Source: Enoplosus armatus (taxonomy: Eukaryota > Chordata > Actinopteri > Centrarchiformes > Enoplosidae). Taken from it: a stretch of 64,000 nt of DNA. The number at the start of each line of letters is the position of its first letter. Position 1 is the stretch's first letter. The stretch covers positions 19,939,192-20,003,191 of the forward strand of contig NC_092196.1 of assembly GCF_043641665.1 (NCBI RefSeq), given 5' to 3'. This document shows, piece after piece, positions 46,331-60,610 of the stretch. The notes beneath the pieces are model-generated. The model was not told where the DNA came from and made no database searches. It worked only from the letters and a program-made list of their open reading frames with translations. Position numbers and translations under genes: made by a program.

Positions 46331-49300
46331 ATTCATTCGACTGATTCGAAAGTAGTCTAGACAAAATTCAAATTGAGAGTGTAAATGAACAATGCAATTT
46401 CTTCAAATAAAGCAGAAAACTGTGCAGAGAGCTTTGAAAGATTACAGTTTTTCCACAAACTAATGAGCAAAATGTTAAAAATACACTGAGATGAAAACAG
46501 AATTACAACAAACGGTAAGTCAGTAAATCCACTCGATTGTAAAAGTGTGTATTCTGTTCAGTGCACGCCGGTGTGCAGGGGGTGTAGCAGGACTCCATCT
46601 TAGAGGCTCCAATTGAACGCTCCGACCACGCATTGTTGAACTGCGGGTTCAGCTGCAGACAGGTGCTCTTGCATATTCATTGGCAGTGCGCCCTCACAGA
46701 TTCTAATCACTGTCAATATGTGTGCACTTTGCAACTGTCAACTATTCAGAAAACAAAATATGCCCCCCGCTTCAACTGCTTATGAAAATGTATGATGCAG
46801 GTAGAAAATGGAGAGTTGCCACTATATTTAACTGAGACTTACTCTAAGCTTGAACAACAGAACTGTTTCCAAATGGAGTGCAGGTATGAGGAGATTGAAG
46901 GAGAATGTGTCTTTCAATTAAATGCACAAATCCAATATGAGTACTTTTATTATACAGTATACTTAACCAATATGTTCCCTGTATCGGTGGCCAAGGTACG
47001 AGAGGAATATACATGCACCTGAAACCACCTTTTATCTCGTTTTTCTAGCTGACTTCTCTTCTTCGTGCCTACTGGTGCATAACGGGACAAGACAACGTCT
47101 CTTTAGATGGTCTCTCTGCCTCAGGTCAGCTTAATTTCCTTCAACTGCATCTCCACTGTCCTTCTGCAGAAATGTTTTGGGCACCTTCACTGGCGATTTC
47201 TCTCCAGAATCTATCTAAGGGGCTTCAAGATGCCAACTTCTTGACGCCACAGAACACAGCTACTCAAACTCCACCCACTCCTTGTTATGGTGACATCCAT
47301 GCATTCCTGTCCTGTTTGTTCCACTCGCTGTTTATCTGAAAAAGGTTAGTGTGCAGAAAATCTTCACGGTGCCGCGCATACATTTGACATGAACAACTTT
47401 CTGGCAACAGTCTGAGCCATACAGCGAGGTACATTTGACAGGGTCCTGCGACAGTTTCAGTCTAGATGATGCAGCTGAGGATCTGATTTTACGTAACAGC
47501 TGCAATGATGGATGTGTCTAAAACTTGCAATAAAACCTGCCTCCTCAGTAAGGAGCTCCTAACCCATTTATCAATGTACGTACGATATTTCAATGTGAAG
47601 CAGGTCCTAACTGGTCTTGAAATAGAGTTAATGAAACAATGCTTATATGTATGTAACTCAGACATCTATACAATTATTTTAAGTTTAGCTCCGTTGAAAC
47701 CTCGTCTTTGTCCCGCAAATACACTTGAGAGAACGTCTTATTTGTTTGAGACTTTGTCGAGGTTTAATTTTCTATTTTAGCGTCTGTCAAATCAGAGACT
47801 GTCCACATCAGAAGAACTGCAGCATTGTGTTTTTGTTCGAATACTTAAAATAACCAACAAAACCTTTTGGAGAGGAGGTCTGGGTTGGATGGGTCATCGA
47901 AGTTGTTGACTTTGACACATGAAACAGGGGCGCAGGATCAGAAGCATCATTTTGGAAGGTCATGACAAACTACCAATCTATCTATCCTTTCTATGCGAAA
48001 CACTGTCGGGGCCTGGAGAGGCCGTTGTGTTGGAGGGTTTACAGCTCTTTAGCGTTTGTCGAAATCAGCAGGTTCGAACGGCGTCCTACAACCAGCTGGC
48101 ACAGTCCTGAACCTCAGGACTCCACTGAACTGGGATGAGGAATGCGAGGTCAGAGCCAATGCCATTGCCAGGGCTGACTGAGTCATTTTACACTCTGTCA
48201 TCACTCTTATCACAATTTTACCCCCCTCTTTCCCTCTATCTTGATTGGTCACTCCTCTCTGGAACACGTCTGCACCCTAGAGGCTTTATCTGTGATTCCT
48301 TATCATCCCCAACTCTGCCTATCTCTCACAGCTCCCCCCTCCTTTTCCTTCTCTTTTTCTCCGAGCACCTCGCTTACTCTTCCTTCCCATTTGTCTGTTG
48401 CTCTGTCATATTTGTCCTTCTCTATCTCCTGTAATAGAGCTGGAATTATATTGTGGGAGTAAATAGTGTTGGGGTAAATTAGATGTAGGTTTCAGTCAGG
48501 CCCCTCCAGGGGCGCACATCTATAGCTCCTGACTTCATTATATTATTCTTCCTTGGGTACATTTTGTGTCATATTTCCTGGTTTTACTCTGTAATCACAG
48601 GGATAAACGTATCACTGCAGTACATCAGTGAAGATAGCTGGACTTTACACCTTGCACAATGTCAGCTAGGCTTGACACTAATTATGATATTTTCAAAGTC
48701 AGTCAGATTCACAGCAGAAGCACATTTATGCAGGATCCATTTAAATTCTTAATTGTGCCTTACTGTTAAAAGTAGAGAGTCTGGGTATTTGGTGTATAGC
48801 CTTAGGAGCTGTTTGCCCTTGGCGATTCTTTCATCTTCTGATTTAATAGCATGAGTCAAACAGTGTTTGGTAAATTTGACTGGGGTACATCAAGTAGCTG
48901 GAGTTCCTAGTGCTAATATTGACCTGAAGGAGTGGGTGAAAGGGAACGTGTGGGACATGAAGATCCCTCCGAGATGGAACAGGGACCGAATGCGGTGAAC
49001 ATTGTTAGAGGACGAGCGTGTTTGATATGTGTCCTTTGTCTTTCCAGCCTTGAAAGTCACTCGTACCCAAGACTTTTGTTTGGCATCTGATTTTCATAAT
49101 GAAGACGATGGTAGCTACTTCAAGGTCTTTCCACACTGCTTTGAGGTTTTAACACGAGTCTGTAACAGCGGTTCAGTTGACACTTCCTTTCAGAGCAGCG
49201 TCCCGTGTACCTCACAGTGCATCACTGCTGATGAGAGAGGCACAGATATGCTGTTTGTGAATGTGACGCATTTATGGCTGCAATTGTTCTACGTGGATGT

Positions 49301-52300
49301 AAGTTATAGAAAGCAGTTAATTCCTGTACATCGAAGAAAATATTCCTTTTTCCCTGATTGTTGGTGCAGTGCTTTGTGTTTGATTCAGTATCTTGTCCCT
49401 GAATGTGTGCACTTGACTTTTGATGGCACATTAGTATGTGTGTGTGACTCCCCCCCCCCCCCCCCCCAACACCTGGCGTTCCCATTTCCTCCACCACTCC
49501 AGTTCATTCAGCAACACATTTAGCTGGAACTGAACTTACTTTTGATGATTATTTTGGCACCGAACATATTTTTATACTCTTTGAAGCGAATATATTTTAG
49601 AAACAGCTTGAAGTCCTCGCTCCCTAAGTTTAGTGAGGCGGTGGTTATCGTGGGTTACAGATCTGGAGACTTCCCTCATTTCCCTGTTTATCAGTTAATT
49701 CTGGCCCAAATGACTTATTGTTATTTCTGCTACTTGTCTAATGGAACAGCATTATCAAGGCTCTGTTTTTATGAGATAATGCCTGGGAAGACACTGTTCA
49801 AGGTCTGGCATGGTCTACCAGATGTCAGATTACCACAAGAAAAGGCACTGTAAATAAAAGCACAGGCTGTCTTGCTGTTGCATACCACTGTATACGGCAT
49901 CGGGAGATATCAGAATGATCAGCCTATTCCAGTCTTGACTGTGTTAAAATCCAATACATGGCCGTCTTGTGTGCAGTGAAAATCACCATCACCTCATCCA
50001 TAAATAAAGCAAGTGAAGGCATTGTACAAAAAAAAAAAAAAGACTTGTCCAGTCTCCAGCAAGCACCATTCCATTTTTTTTCACAGCTTACATTGTCTTA
50101 TGTTTGCTCCATGTTGTCATTCTCAGCACATTTCATAATGGATGAACATATTTCCTTCGTATACAGGAAAGCGCTGATAATGAGAGTTCTCGTTCTTTAG
50201 AATTTGCACCACTGATGATAATGGACTTCATTATGTCCCTCTTCCAGTAAGCTGTCACCCTGAACAAATTTAAATTAGCCAGCCCAGAACAGATCTTACA
50301 CCAAGATTATTTCCATTCAAGGCACCATTTGGAGCTGTTTTGATTCCCTTTAATACAGGACTTTTCACTCCAGCAAGCAGCAGCCCTGTTTATTTGACTG
50401 TCACAACATTATAAATTACTGGCAGCTTTCTAAGCAACGACAAGAGGGGAGAAAGTCACCTAGAACCAGCCCCGGCTAAGAGAACGGGCTGAAGTGAAGG
50501 ATGCTGGCTCACTGGCTCCGAACAGGGCAAGGTGGGGTCTTGGGCAAGGGACCCTGAGGGAACCATGTGGTGGAAACCATACTGTGACTCATTCAATAAA
50601 GTTAATTAATGATATTTTATACATAATGAGGGTCGGCCTCCCATGTGGTCCTCTCTCAGGTTGAGTTCATGGAGAGACAGCAGTTTTGCTGCGGCTGCAG
50701 GGACCGTTCTGGAAACAAAACAAGGGTTGTAACACGTCGGGTTGTGTTAAGGTCATTTTCTTATGACTTTGTCTGTTTGAAACACACATTTTCATTGACA
50801 TAAGCCTCTAATGTTCATTGGTTTATGGATCAACTTTTTTATATGAGAGTAATTCCTCATATTAAGTCAATATATTGACAATTATTCAGTTCACTTATTC
50901 ACTCAATATTAATATTAACATTTTCTATAATATTTCATTTTTATATGTAAGTCACATTACAAATATGCAACATATAGCAGTTATTAATTACTTTGCGTAC
51001 ACAAAGAACAACAACAGTGTCTTAAAATTAATATTCAACAACAAACGCCAATGAAAGCAGCAATGTTGACAAAACAGAACAAACAGAGATCCAGTTTGTG
51101 TTGTTATATTTGCATGTGTGTATTCATCTATAAGGTAATTCAATCTTTGAAGTTTTATGTCGGGGTGTAAATAAGCATTAGCTCCATTCAAATTCATATA
51201 TTTGATCAGCTGTATGAAGTACTGTAGATACTTGAAATTGATATATTTAGAGGAAAACACAAAGGCAAAAAGTATTTGAAACAAGGACAAAAAAAGCTAA
51301 CACACAGAGAGCACTGCTAGCCAACATCCTATTTACAACAGGAATTACGTTTCATGGGAAATGTCCTGATTCTGAGCAACATAACCATCAGCAGTGGGAG
51401 ATAAAAGCCAACCGACTCTCTCATTGTTTTCAGTAAATATATAATCTTATATTTCATGTAACAAGAATACTGCAGAAGTATAAAATGCTACATGGAGCAT
51501 GTGTATAAGGAGCTCATTCATGGCCAATTACTGAGAAAAGAACAGAAATAACGCTTCGAGCTTACATACCTTTCAGCAGTTTGACCGCTTCTTCTCTCTG
51601 AGCGAAAGTACGAAGTGTACACACCCGACCAAAAAGACACAGCCAAGCTTTTCCGCATTTTGCCGCCAGTTTGTGGTTCTGATTGTAGCATGTTTTCAGC
51701 TGTATTGACTGATGGTGAAACTCTGGGCTGGTTTCCCTCGAAAGGTGTAATAAACAGAACCTGGGAGGCTGCAGCATCTGCATTAACACCTTGCCGGGGA
51801 TGTCTCCTAGGGCCCGGGAGCCGAGGACAGTGCCTTCCCTTCACACCTCGTTACTCCCGTTCCCTCCCGTGACCTTTCCCTGCAGGCAAACACGCACCCC
51901 ATGAGACTGCAAGCTAATCAGTACCCCTCTTCCATCCAGCCCCACCCCGCACAACTCTTCCTCTTTGCTTCATTCCCCTTTTCCTCTGCCCAAATACACT
52001 GTCGCTGCAACTGTCATAGACCCTTTCACTGAGTGGTATCGTTGTCGCCGGCCCCATCATTGTCCTCCACTCTATCAGTCAGCGCTGTTTACGTTGAGGG
52101 GATTTTTGCTTTGAATCACTCCAGCGGAAAGTGATGTGACCTTGAAGAGAATGTCTGTGTCTTTTAGACCTGAAGAGGAAGGCGAGCGCTCTTTGAAAGT
52201 CTTGTCTTTCATGTCACTAATAGACAGGAGGCTGTCTGAATTACGTTCTTTTTTTTTTTTTTGACCAGTCATTACAAAGATCAGGATGGGCTTGAATGCA

Positions 52301-55300
52301 TCGAGCCCTGGAGAGTGAAAATGGAGTTCTCCAGGTGAAAGGAAAACGGGCCCTCTGGCAAGGTTGCGTGGTTTGTCTTTGATGCTCCTGGCTTGACACG
52401 GAGACTCACCTTGACTGGGTCATTTATTCAGACACACACTAAGTCACATGGCACTGGGACGCTGAGAGACAATTGCATTTAGCCTTCATGGAGCAATGAT
52501 GCCAGGGCACCAGAAAACATCTATATTTCAAACTGTCAAAGGCCCTGTCGCAGTTTAATCCAAAATTAATAAACAACATTTTTTTGCCCTGATAGAAAAT
52601 TTAAAAAATGTAAATAATTCCCAGTTAATGTTCCTTCTCAAAGGTAATCGCAACAGATAAAAAGATCAGCTTTTTACAGTCAGCCATTTCTACTAAAAGG
52701 AGGCGTGAGAAACATGTAAATGGCGCAGGCGCACTGGCGAGATGGCACTGCCCTTATCCCTTATCCCTCATCCCTTATCCCGTCTACCTTCTGAACAAAC
52801 CATCCCAACCTGACCTAGGACGTCTGCGAGTCTCGCACCATAGATGAGTTGCAAACTGCAGTGTGGCGAGTCAGAGCACAGAAAAACCCTGTTAATTGGT
52901 CCAGTCTGGCTGGCCCCTGTCAGACGAGGCCTTTCATGGCCTTTTCATGGGTTTCTCCTGGGAGAACTGAGGAGGCTGCCTGTAATGAGGCACCGTACCT
53001 GGTTGCAGAGGGGGGAATCAGGAGGGTCACTCGTGGGCAATTAGGGAGAAATAATGAGAGCTTTCTCTTTCTCTCTGTCTCTGTTTCTACCCCCTCTCCT
53101 CCTCCTATTTCCTGTGAGGACGGCGGCTCATCAGGTAACTTTTTTGGGGGGGAATCCCGTGAGAGGCAGCTCGAAGCCAAAAGTAGCACTGCGAGAAGAG
53201 AGCCAGAGCTTTGTAGATCTTAAACAAATATGCACGAAACAGCATTCGCCACACATGCTCTGTTGGCCAACATGCAAGGCTGCCAACTTGAAAAGATGAT
53301 GCTGAAACACGTGTGTGTGACACCTACCCTGAGAGGTGAATCGGTACGCAACCTGCTATTGTAACTGACGTGTTGTGAGCACACAAGGACAAAGATGAGA
53401 TACCAGCTTAGCTTGTATACAGTTCATTATACAGAACTAGTTTTCTCATCACTCCTGGGATCCCAGTTTCTATGCAGCTGGTGTTAGCTATTGTAGCTCC
53501 TTCCTGGCTGCTCCTGTCTAGAGACGGATTTCCACTTCTTTGACAGAGATTGATGTGCTGACTGTCCCTGGCTGTAATGGCACTCAATATCCACTGCATT
53601 TAATACCCAAATGGCACCAAATCAAAATCACCGGCAGTCTGACACCAGGGGCGAAACGCCTCGGCTAAGTGCTGCGCCTTATTTACATGCGCAGAGCCGA
53701 TTCATTTCTTTAGTGGTTGAAAGGTGATCAATAATTTACAAGCAGGTAAGTGCCTTATATGTGTGAAATTATCCGCATGCCTCTAAGAATAATGGAGAAG
53801 TATTTGAATTGCAATACAAATGGTTAGCATTGTTTTTTTTAGCTGAAAAGAGCCATTAAAATGGATTAAAAATCAAATTGAAATAGTACACGATTAAGTT
53901 TAGAAAATATATTGTTATAATATTATAATAACAATCATTTTGTGCGCTGTTTGCTTGTGTGAAACATCCAGAGAATACTGGACAAAAAAAAAGAACATTT
54001 TTCCTTCCGTGCAGCCCTGAGGTTCTGCGTTACATCAGACTGTGAGACCCACAAACTAAAATCACTGTGAAGCTGGTCCTCCCACTTCCTTCTACTTCAA
54101 TGATAATCACAGATTCCCTCTCTACAGGCTGCTCCCGTCTTGCTTTTTTCTTGCTTTAGCCTTCAATTTTGCTTTTGCTGCTTTAGCACGGCGTTGAAAA
54201 ATAATTTTGAATACATTTGTTGTTGAGGGAAGCGAAGCCACAGCGGGCTGAAATGTAGCTGCTGCCCTTTCTGTGGACGAGGTGGACACTGAGCTCGAAG
54301 GAGAAAGAATAATGAAGGTGCAGACTGAGGGCTATGTTTTGCATTCAGTTTTTTTGTTTTGAAGTAGTACGACATCACTGATGGCATGACAGATTTGGGT
54401 TAGGCTCCAGACCTTGTTTTGGATCTTGCGGTTTTTGCCTCGGAGAAAGGGCCATAAATGTTATAGCAGTGGTGGAAATCCCTCCCTGGTTAAAGCTCCA
54501 TCTGTGCACAGGAGTAGCAGAATGTGCGCGAGGCAGTAAAAAAATGAATGTGAGGATTGTGAGATGGCCCAGGGAGTCTGTTACGCTGATAGAAAATGTA
54601 AAGTGCTATAGTCATGGATGTAATGTAGAATGATTGTCTGTCTCCCCTGTTTATTTGCCAGTGTAAGGGCTGTAATGGAGACAAATGCTCGTCTGAGCCC
54701 GTGAACCTGCTGCTTTGGCAATCTAACTCAGTATATGTAGCTGTTCCTGCTCTGTGAGGACTGTGTGAAGGCAGGTGAGAGGTCCTCAGGTGACTAACCT
54801 GGCTTTTATGCCTTAATGACTCCTTGTTACTCTCATAGCTATTTCCCAATTGCCACCAGCAATTCCACCCTCTGTGTCCATTAGATGCAGGGAACATGGA
54901 TCAATATGTGATGCAATTTCCCTGGGGAATGAACGAGGCTTCTTTAGGGTGGCCGGCCCACCGTCTCCCCCTCTTTTCCACACTCTCTTTCTCATTCTCC
55001 CTCTTTCTTTTGCTTCCTCCTCCTCCTCCTCGTTTACATGCTACGCTGAGTAAATCTCAGGTAGGTGTTGCAAAGACAAAAGGAGATTTTGCTCAACCAC
55101 TTATCTAAGTGAAGTAAAATTCACCGACAACAGGAAACACTTTGTTGCAGCGGCTAAAACAGAAACCTGTCACCCAGGTCTCTCTAAAGCAGATGAAGAA
55201 TGAGTCATCACCAGTCCGACACCCACCCAATAGCGAGGCTGGCACTCAGCATGCCAGCAACATCATATGCCTTACAAGGAATGTTGCCCAGCTATTATCT

Positions 55301-58300
55301 TTGAACAATGAGACACGGTTTGCTAGTATTCGATTTCACAAAGGTCAACATCATTTTGCCACTGGAGTAAAGTGTTGTTTTCATAATGAATATGCCCTAG
55401 ATTATTCACAGACACAACATAGCCTATACAGTCTCAGTGCATTAGAGCACAGAGAGCCAAAGCACATTATAAAGCAATTGCATAGCTTTGTTACCTCTAA
55501 TCTCTAAAAGTTTCTCTTTTTCTTTGTTGGGTGTCATGATATTTTATCTACCTCTTTACTTGCTGAGATGTATTTGATGATATTTATTTCTGGGGACTTG
55601 ATTTCGACCAATTTTCTGGACTACTTTAGACCAATGTGTCATGTTAACCCTCGACATTTCCTTAATGAAACCCGGACAAAGCCCACAGCCGCTCTGGGAT
55701 CGTGTCTGAACCTTACTCATAATTGTTACCTAAAATACCTAAAAACAGCCCAAACAAACACAACAGTATTTTAAAACACTGATGACCCAAAACGAACTGT
55801 CCCACCTTTCCTAAAGACCTGAAAACTTAATATTTCAGTACCCTCAATGCAGGAGGACGTATGCTGTCAACTGAAAACATGAAAACCAGTCCCAATGGCA
55901 GTCAGTGGCATGGAGCTCTCCCCTGGTCTTCACTGTCTTTTCTGTGGATCTTAAGAACCACAGACCTGAGTACCTGATGCGGAACATCCCTCCTTCCCTT
56001 AGCAGTTTGCCTAAAAGGCTATCTTCTAACATCTCAATGTCTTTCCAGTCCTCATCTAGCTGCTCGTCAGTTTTCTCAGCGAGAGTCGACGGGCTGTAAA
56101 CTCGCTGCCCACCTTTGTTGGTTCATCAAATTGTGCATTCCCGGTATATTACCGGATAAATCAGCTCTAACTTTCAATTAAGAGATGTGAAATCCAGCAT
56201 TTTTTGGCAACTGATAAACCTTCAAACTCAGGGATCTACGACTCATTGTATTGATCTACGTTGTATTTCTTAATCTCACTGGTGCCTTAAGCTACACACC
56301 TACAGCTATGCAGCCCTTTGCATTTCTTAAATGCAGTGCTGCTTTGTAAAAAAAAACAACAACAACAAATGTGTCTACATAGTTTTCTCTGAGAAGTTTG
56401 GCACAATCACTCTGATTTCCCTTTTTAAAGTTACAGTTGGCCTGGGGTTGTGTGAACTAATAGATTCATCCAGTTTGTTTGGTAGAAGCCTTGTAATGAT
56501 GCGGGATACGGAGTGCTGCATTTGAATGTTCCCTTGCTGTGGTAGTTTGTAGCTTCTCTCAAGGTTAATTGTTTCATGACAACAGATTGTAAATGCAAAA
56601 TGCAATGTTTACAAGGCAATGGACCACATTTTTTTTCTCTCTCCAGTCCACACTGTCATGGGTCAGTGATTTTCTGTGGGCTTTAGGTTTTGTAGTTAGC
56701 ACACTGTAGCAGCTGAAAGATGTGCATGGTGCAGTGGGTGATCAGAAAGTCTGAAATTGGCCCAGAGAGAACGCCGCTGTCAGAAAAAGACCACAGCATT
56801 GAAGAAAAGAAATGGAAAATGCCATCCCCTGCTGAGTGAATGAATACATGAGTTTCTCAGTGAACTTTTGGTCGCACTGCTTGGATCACAGCCTCAGCAA
56901 AAAGCACTCTTAACAGTCTACAGGTTTCTAAAGGGTATAATAAAGCAGGAAGGGTTATTTATTTCAGCATGCATAGGTTAGGGTGAGGTAGGAGCAGGGG
57001 CGGGGGGGGATCAGTGTGAAAGCATAAGGAACCGACAGTTAACATCTTCACTTGTCCCATTGTTATATTTGTCCGCAGGGGGATATTTCTGTCACCCCTT
57101 CTATGTTGATTCCAAAGGATGTTGTAGGTGTCTACCCTCCGTGTCTTTAATCAACACACAATGTTATCTGCCTCCAGCCCTGGCTCTGCATCTGCTTCAC
57201 GACTGTGCCGAGGCTACTGAATGGCACCATTTAAGAGATGAAAGAGCAGTGGTGTAAATGTCGTAAAAGCAGAAAAGACAAGACGGACAAAGAGAGAGAA
57301 TGAAACGGAGGAGACAAAAGCGACAAAGAGAATTCTCTGGTTCAGGATCTGAAGAGGAGACATCAGTATGTGTGGGCAGTGTTAAATAATTTACTCCTGC
57401 CTGATCAGACCCTATTTAATTAGCCCTTGTTCCACCGATTTAATCAGGCCCTCTTGGTTGGGGTGTTGGGCTATGAACTGTGAGGGGCGAAGAAGCATCA
57501 TATGCTCGCCTGCTGTGTGATCACAGCGGGGCCTCAGGTAGAGGACACGGGGACACGTCCTGCCGGCTGACTGCGGTTATTGCTAACAACACTAACAGGG
57601 CGCAGCAGCAGACCCCGGTGACTCCTATAGGTCTGCTAACAGGTTGCCGTCTAACACCTTTTATGGCTTAGCAAGAGTTAGCCTTCTAATCACACTCCTC
57701 TGAGCATGTTATACAATTATCTTTGGATGTGTGTTGTGATGTTCATCAGACCCAGAACCATCCCTGCACCCCCTCTTTTAGGATTAGTGGCAGTATCTTT
57801 AGAACTTGGATCTTTCTGGAAATGGAGTACGGGTGCATCTAAGTATTGTGTTGCCCAAGGCTAGTTTAGAGGAACTGCAAGCTGCCAGAGGATTCAATTT
57901 CAGGCCATTTCCCCCCCATTAAAAAAATTGTCTGAAGTGGAAAATCACACCTGATGGCCCACTAGCATAGCTTTCAAGCCACTAGATGGTAGTATGGAAG
58001 TCTTGGTACGAATCAGTTTTCTGAAAAAAAAGGGTTATGATAAAAAAAGAAAGGTTGGACAAAAGTCCAGATGACCATCTGTGTCCTTTGGTAAAAGACT
58101 GTGTTCTCGTTTTTTTCCCACATAGTGAAGAGACGGAGGAGGTTTCTTCTCACTCTGTGATAGACATGAATCTGCTTGTGGAGGACATTGAATTTGTTCT
58201 AAGCTACACTCCCACGACGTGCAGCCAGTGCTGAGGTACACACTTTGATTTGTGACATGCAGAGAAGGGGGAAAAGAGAAGACGGTGAGGAAGAGGAAGA

Positions 58301-59396
58301 AGAAGCAAGGGGAACAGAAGTGTAGTGTCCCGCTGAGGTAATTTGCCTTGGGTCTTACAGAGCTTACTCGCACTGCTGGCAGAGTCATATGCAGGCTGAT
58401 ACGGGAAAAGGAGAAGATGTGAGAACAGCATGAGAAGCCAGCAGAATCACAAGTGTTGTGGCTTTACCTTGTAGCTTCAGAGGAAATAAGAAAGAGTGAA
58501 ACCAAGAGAAGGCTGGGAGTGGAGTAGGGTTTAACTAATACTCAAACAAAGGTAACAGAGCAAGTGTGCACACACACACACACACTCATCATCCAGTGCA
58601 TCTGGGAAAGCTAAGGCCAATTTTCATGGGAGCGTAGCAGTTTTGAGCACACATAAGCGCCTGTGACACCTTTGGCAGTGCCAAGAGCCCACACATCAGC
58701 CGGCATTGACAGCACGGCTGGCACATGCCTGAGGGGCTGGGAAACTTCCCCTCTATAATTGCATCCCATGTCAACCTGTGACAAGTCAGGCTCAACCAGC
58801 ACGGGGAGCTCACTAATCACCGACCGGACGACCTCCACCTCCTTTACCCTCTCGTTCCTCACCTACCCCGTCTTTCACCCCGCTCGGCACTCTCCCACTC
58901 AAGCTATCTGCCTCCCGTCTTTGTTTTTGCATCTGCAGGGGTAGCGGCGCTCAGCAAGCCATTACATGTTCATCTCACCGACATGACTCAACAGTCGAAG
59001 CTGTTCTGTCTCATTAGTCCTCTTCTTTAAAAGTATCTGTTAATGCATCCATGTTCCATTTATTCCGTCTGTTATTCTCACTGGCACTCTCTAGCTGACA
59101 CATTTTACTCATTTTATGATAATTACATAAAATTTGTTAAAATGGGTGCCGGGATGAAAATGATAATAATCTGCCTGCTCTTACAGGACTGCTGGCTGGG
59201 GATTCGTGAGCTCCTTCACACCTCCCGTGAAAAGTCTGAGTGTGACTACGACACAGTCGGTTACCAGACGCGTTATAGCAATGTACTTTTGTGATTTAAG
59301 ACGAGGGGGCGATTCGCAACAAGTTTATGTGCGTGACGGCAAGTTTGTAAAAGTCTGTAAAGCGGAGAGTCCTTGTGATCTTTGATAAGAGATATC
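46331..59396. other. no gene recognised
   Basis: Thirteen kilobases without a supported coding exon. Contains a C-run at about 49450-49467, an imperfect CCCTTAT heptamer array at 52751-52781, an A-run at 50029-50041, a (CCT)n-like run at 55016-55031 and an (AAC)n run near 56350-56366. The longest frame (49029-49523, 164 codons) runs through the C-run and matches no family. Confidence 0.45.
52751..52781. repeat. imperfect CCCTTAT heptamer tandem array
   Basis: Four units (CCCTTAT, CCCTTAT, CCCTCAT, CCCTTAT). It differs from the vertebrate telomere hexamer CCCTAA. Confidence 0.8.
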
Positions 59397-59467
59397 AGCG
59401 TGTGTGTGTGTGTGTGACCACATCTTTGATCTTTGGTGAGTGATGTGTGTGTGTGTGTGTGTGTGTG
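59397..59467. repeat. paired (TG)n microsatellites
   Basis: Two TG arrays, at about 59400-59416 and 59445-59467, separated by a short unique spacer with two ATCTTTGATCTTTGG-like units. Confidence 0.85.
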
Positions 59468-60236
59468 AGAGTGAGAAAGAGAGCGACATGGTGCTAGTGC
59501 CTCCTGCCTCCTACAGATTGAGGTGAGAGCAGCCAGGTGGGGCCCGGTCGTGTCTGTGTGCCACAGTAACTGGATGTGATGGGTGGCCTCTGGGGATCTC
59601 TGCCTTAGAAGTGCTAAACGAGCGAAGCAGAGCAATCACACTGTTCCTGTGTGCGTATGCCTATGTGTGTGCATGTGTGTCGCAAGCCCACACACACACA
59701 CACCTATACATGATAGTCGGTTTGCTTTCCTGTTGCCACCGGCTCTGTGTCTGCGTAGGTGTGCGTGTCTGCTATAAAGGACACTGCATTTATCCCCGGA
59801 CTAAATATAAGCGCCATGAGATGGATGATAAGATAAAAAAGCCTTTAATGTATTAAATGTTGCCAGGTAACAAGCCTTTTAAATAACAAATACACAAACA
59901 TGGCTGCCGCTTCGGTCAGCGTGGTGACGGTAACTGCAGCAGACAGTCCACATGCGGTGGAGCTGTAGTGCTGCTCTGCTAGCATGACTCCAGTCACAAA
60001 GGTGGTGACAAGACACTGGTTCCAGTCTAGAGATTGTGACCCCACCCTCCTCTAAACACCTCCACTCCCCATGTCTCAATGTGATTGTTAGCCTGATGCC
60101 CCTGAAAGGGCAAACTGTCCCCCGCCCCTTCATTAACCAAATAGAATTGACTTAATTCAATTAAGGAGAAGAAACGTTCCTCCCAAGAGAGGAGCCGGTG
60201 TTTGTGTACATTTCTGCCTTTTGCACATCAGCTGTG

Positions 60237-60238
<2 letters not shown>

Positions 60239-60287
<49 letters not shown>
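60239..60287. repeat. (TG)n microsatellite, about 24 units
   Basis: Longest uninterrupted TG array in the window. The open frame that begins in it and runs to 60621 is partly repeat-encoded. Confidence 0.95.
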
Positions 60288-60288
<1 letters not shown>

Positions 60289-60556
60289 CCCGTGGATGTT
60301 TGCACATATATTACAACCTGCAAAATTAGCTCTCATACATATGAAAATAAAACAAACGAGTGTGTGTCACAGGTCGCGTTCTTGCCGCGGGCCAACAGAG
60401 GCCCCAGTGGTGACACTGTAGAGGCCTCCGGTAGCACCTGGGCCCCCGCCGCACCGACCGCACCCTTGTGCGCCGCCGGAGCCGAGGTGAATGCCAAGGA
60501 GTCTCCGAGCCACTCCATCAAGCAGCGCCCCCACCCCAGGGGAACACCAGCCAATG

Positions 60557-60610
60557 AATTACAGATTAGATCATTGTTACGGGATCATAACAGTGATCTA
60601 ATTGCCAATT
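60557..60610. repeat. 54-bp near-palindrome (hairpin-forming)
   Basis: Inner arms ATTAGATCATTGTTA (60565-60579) and TAACAGTGATCTAAT (60588-60602) pair over 15 positions with a single T:G mismatch around the loop CGGGATCA. Outer AATT blocks (60557-60560 and 60607-60610) keep the same symmetry across unpaired ACAG/TGCC. The arms carry ATTA/TAAT homeodomain-type cores. Confidence 0.85.

Noticed and set aside
49029..49523. 164-codon open frame
   Set aside because: No family resemblance, no splice context, and its proline run is the poly-C tract.
52751..52781. Interstitial telomere repeat
   Set aside because: The unit is the heptamer CCCTTAT, not CCCTAA, and there are only four imperfect copies.
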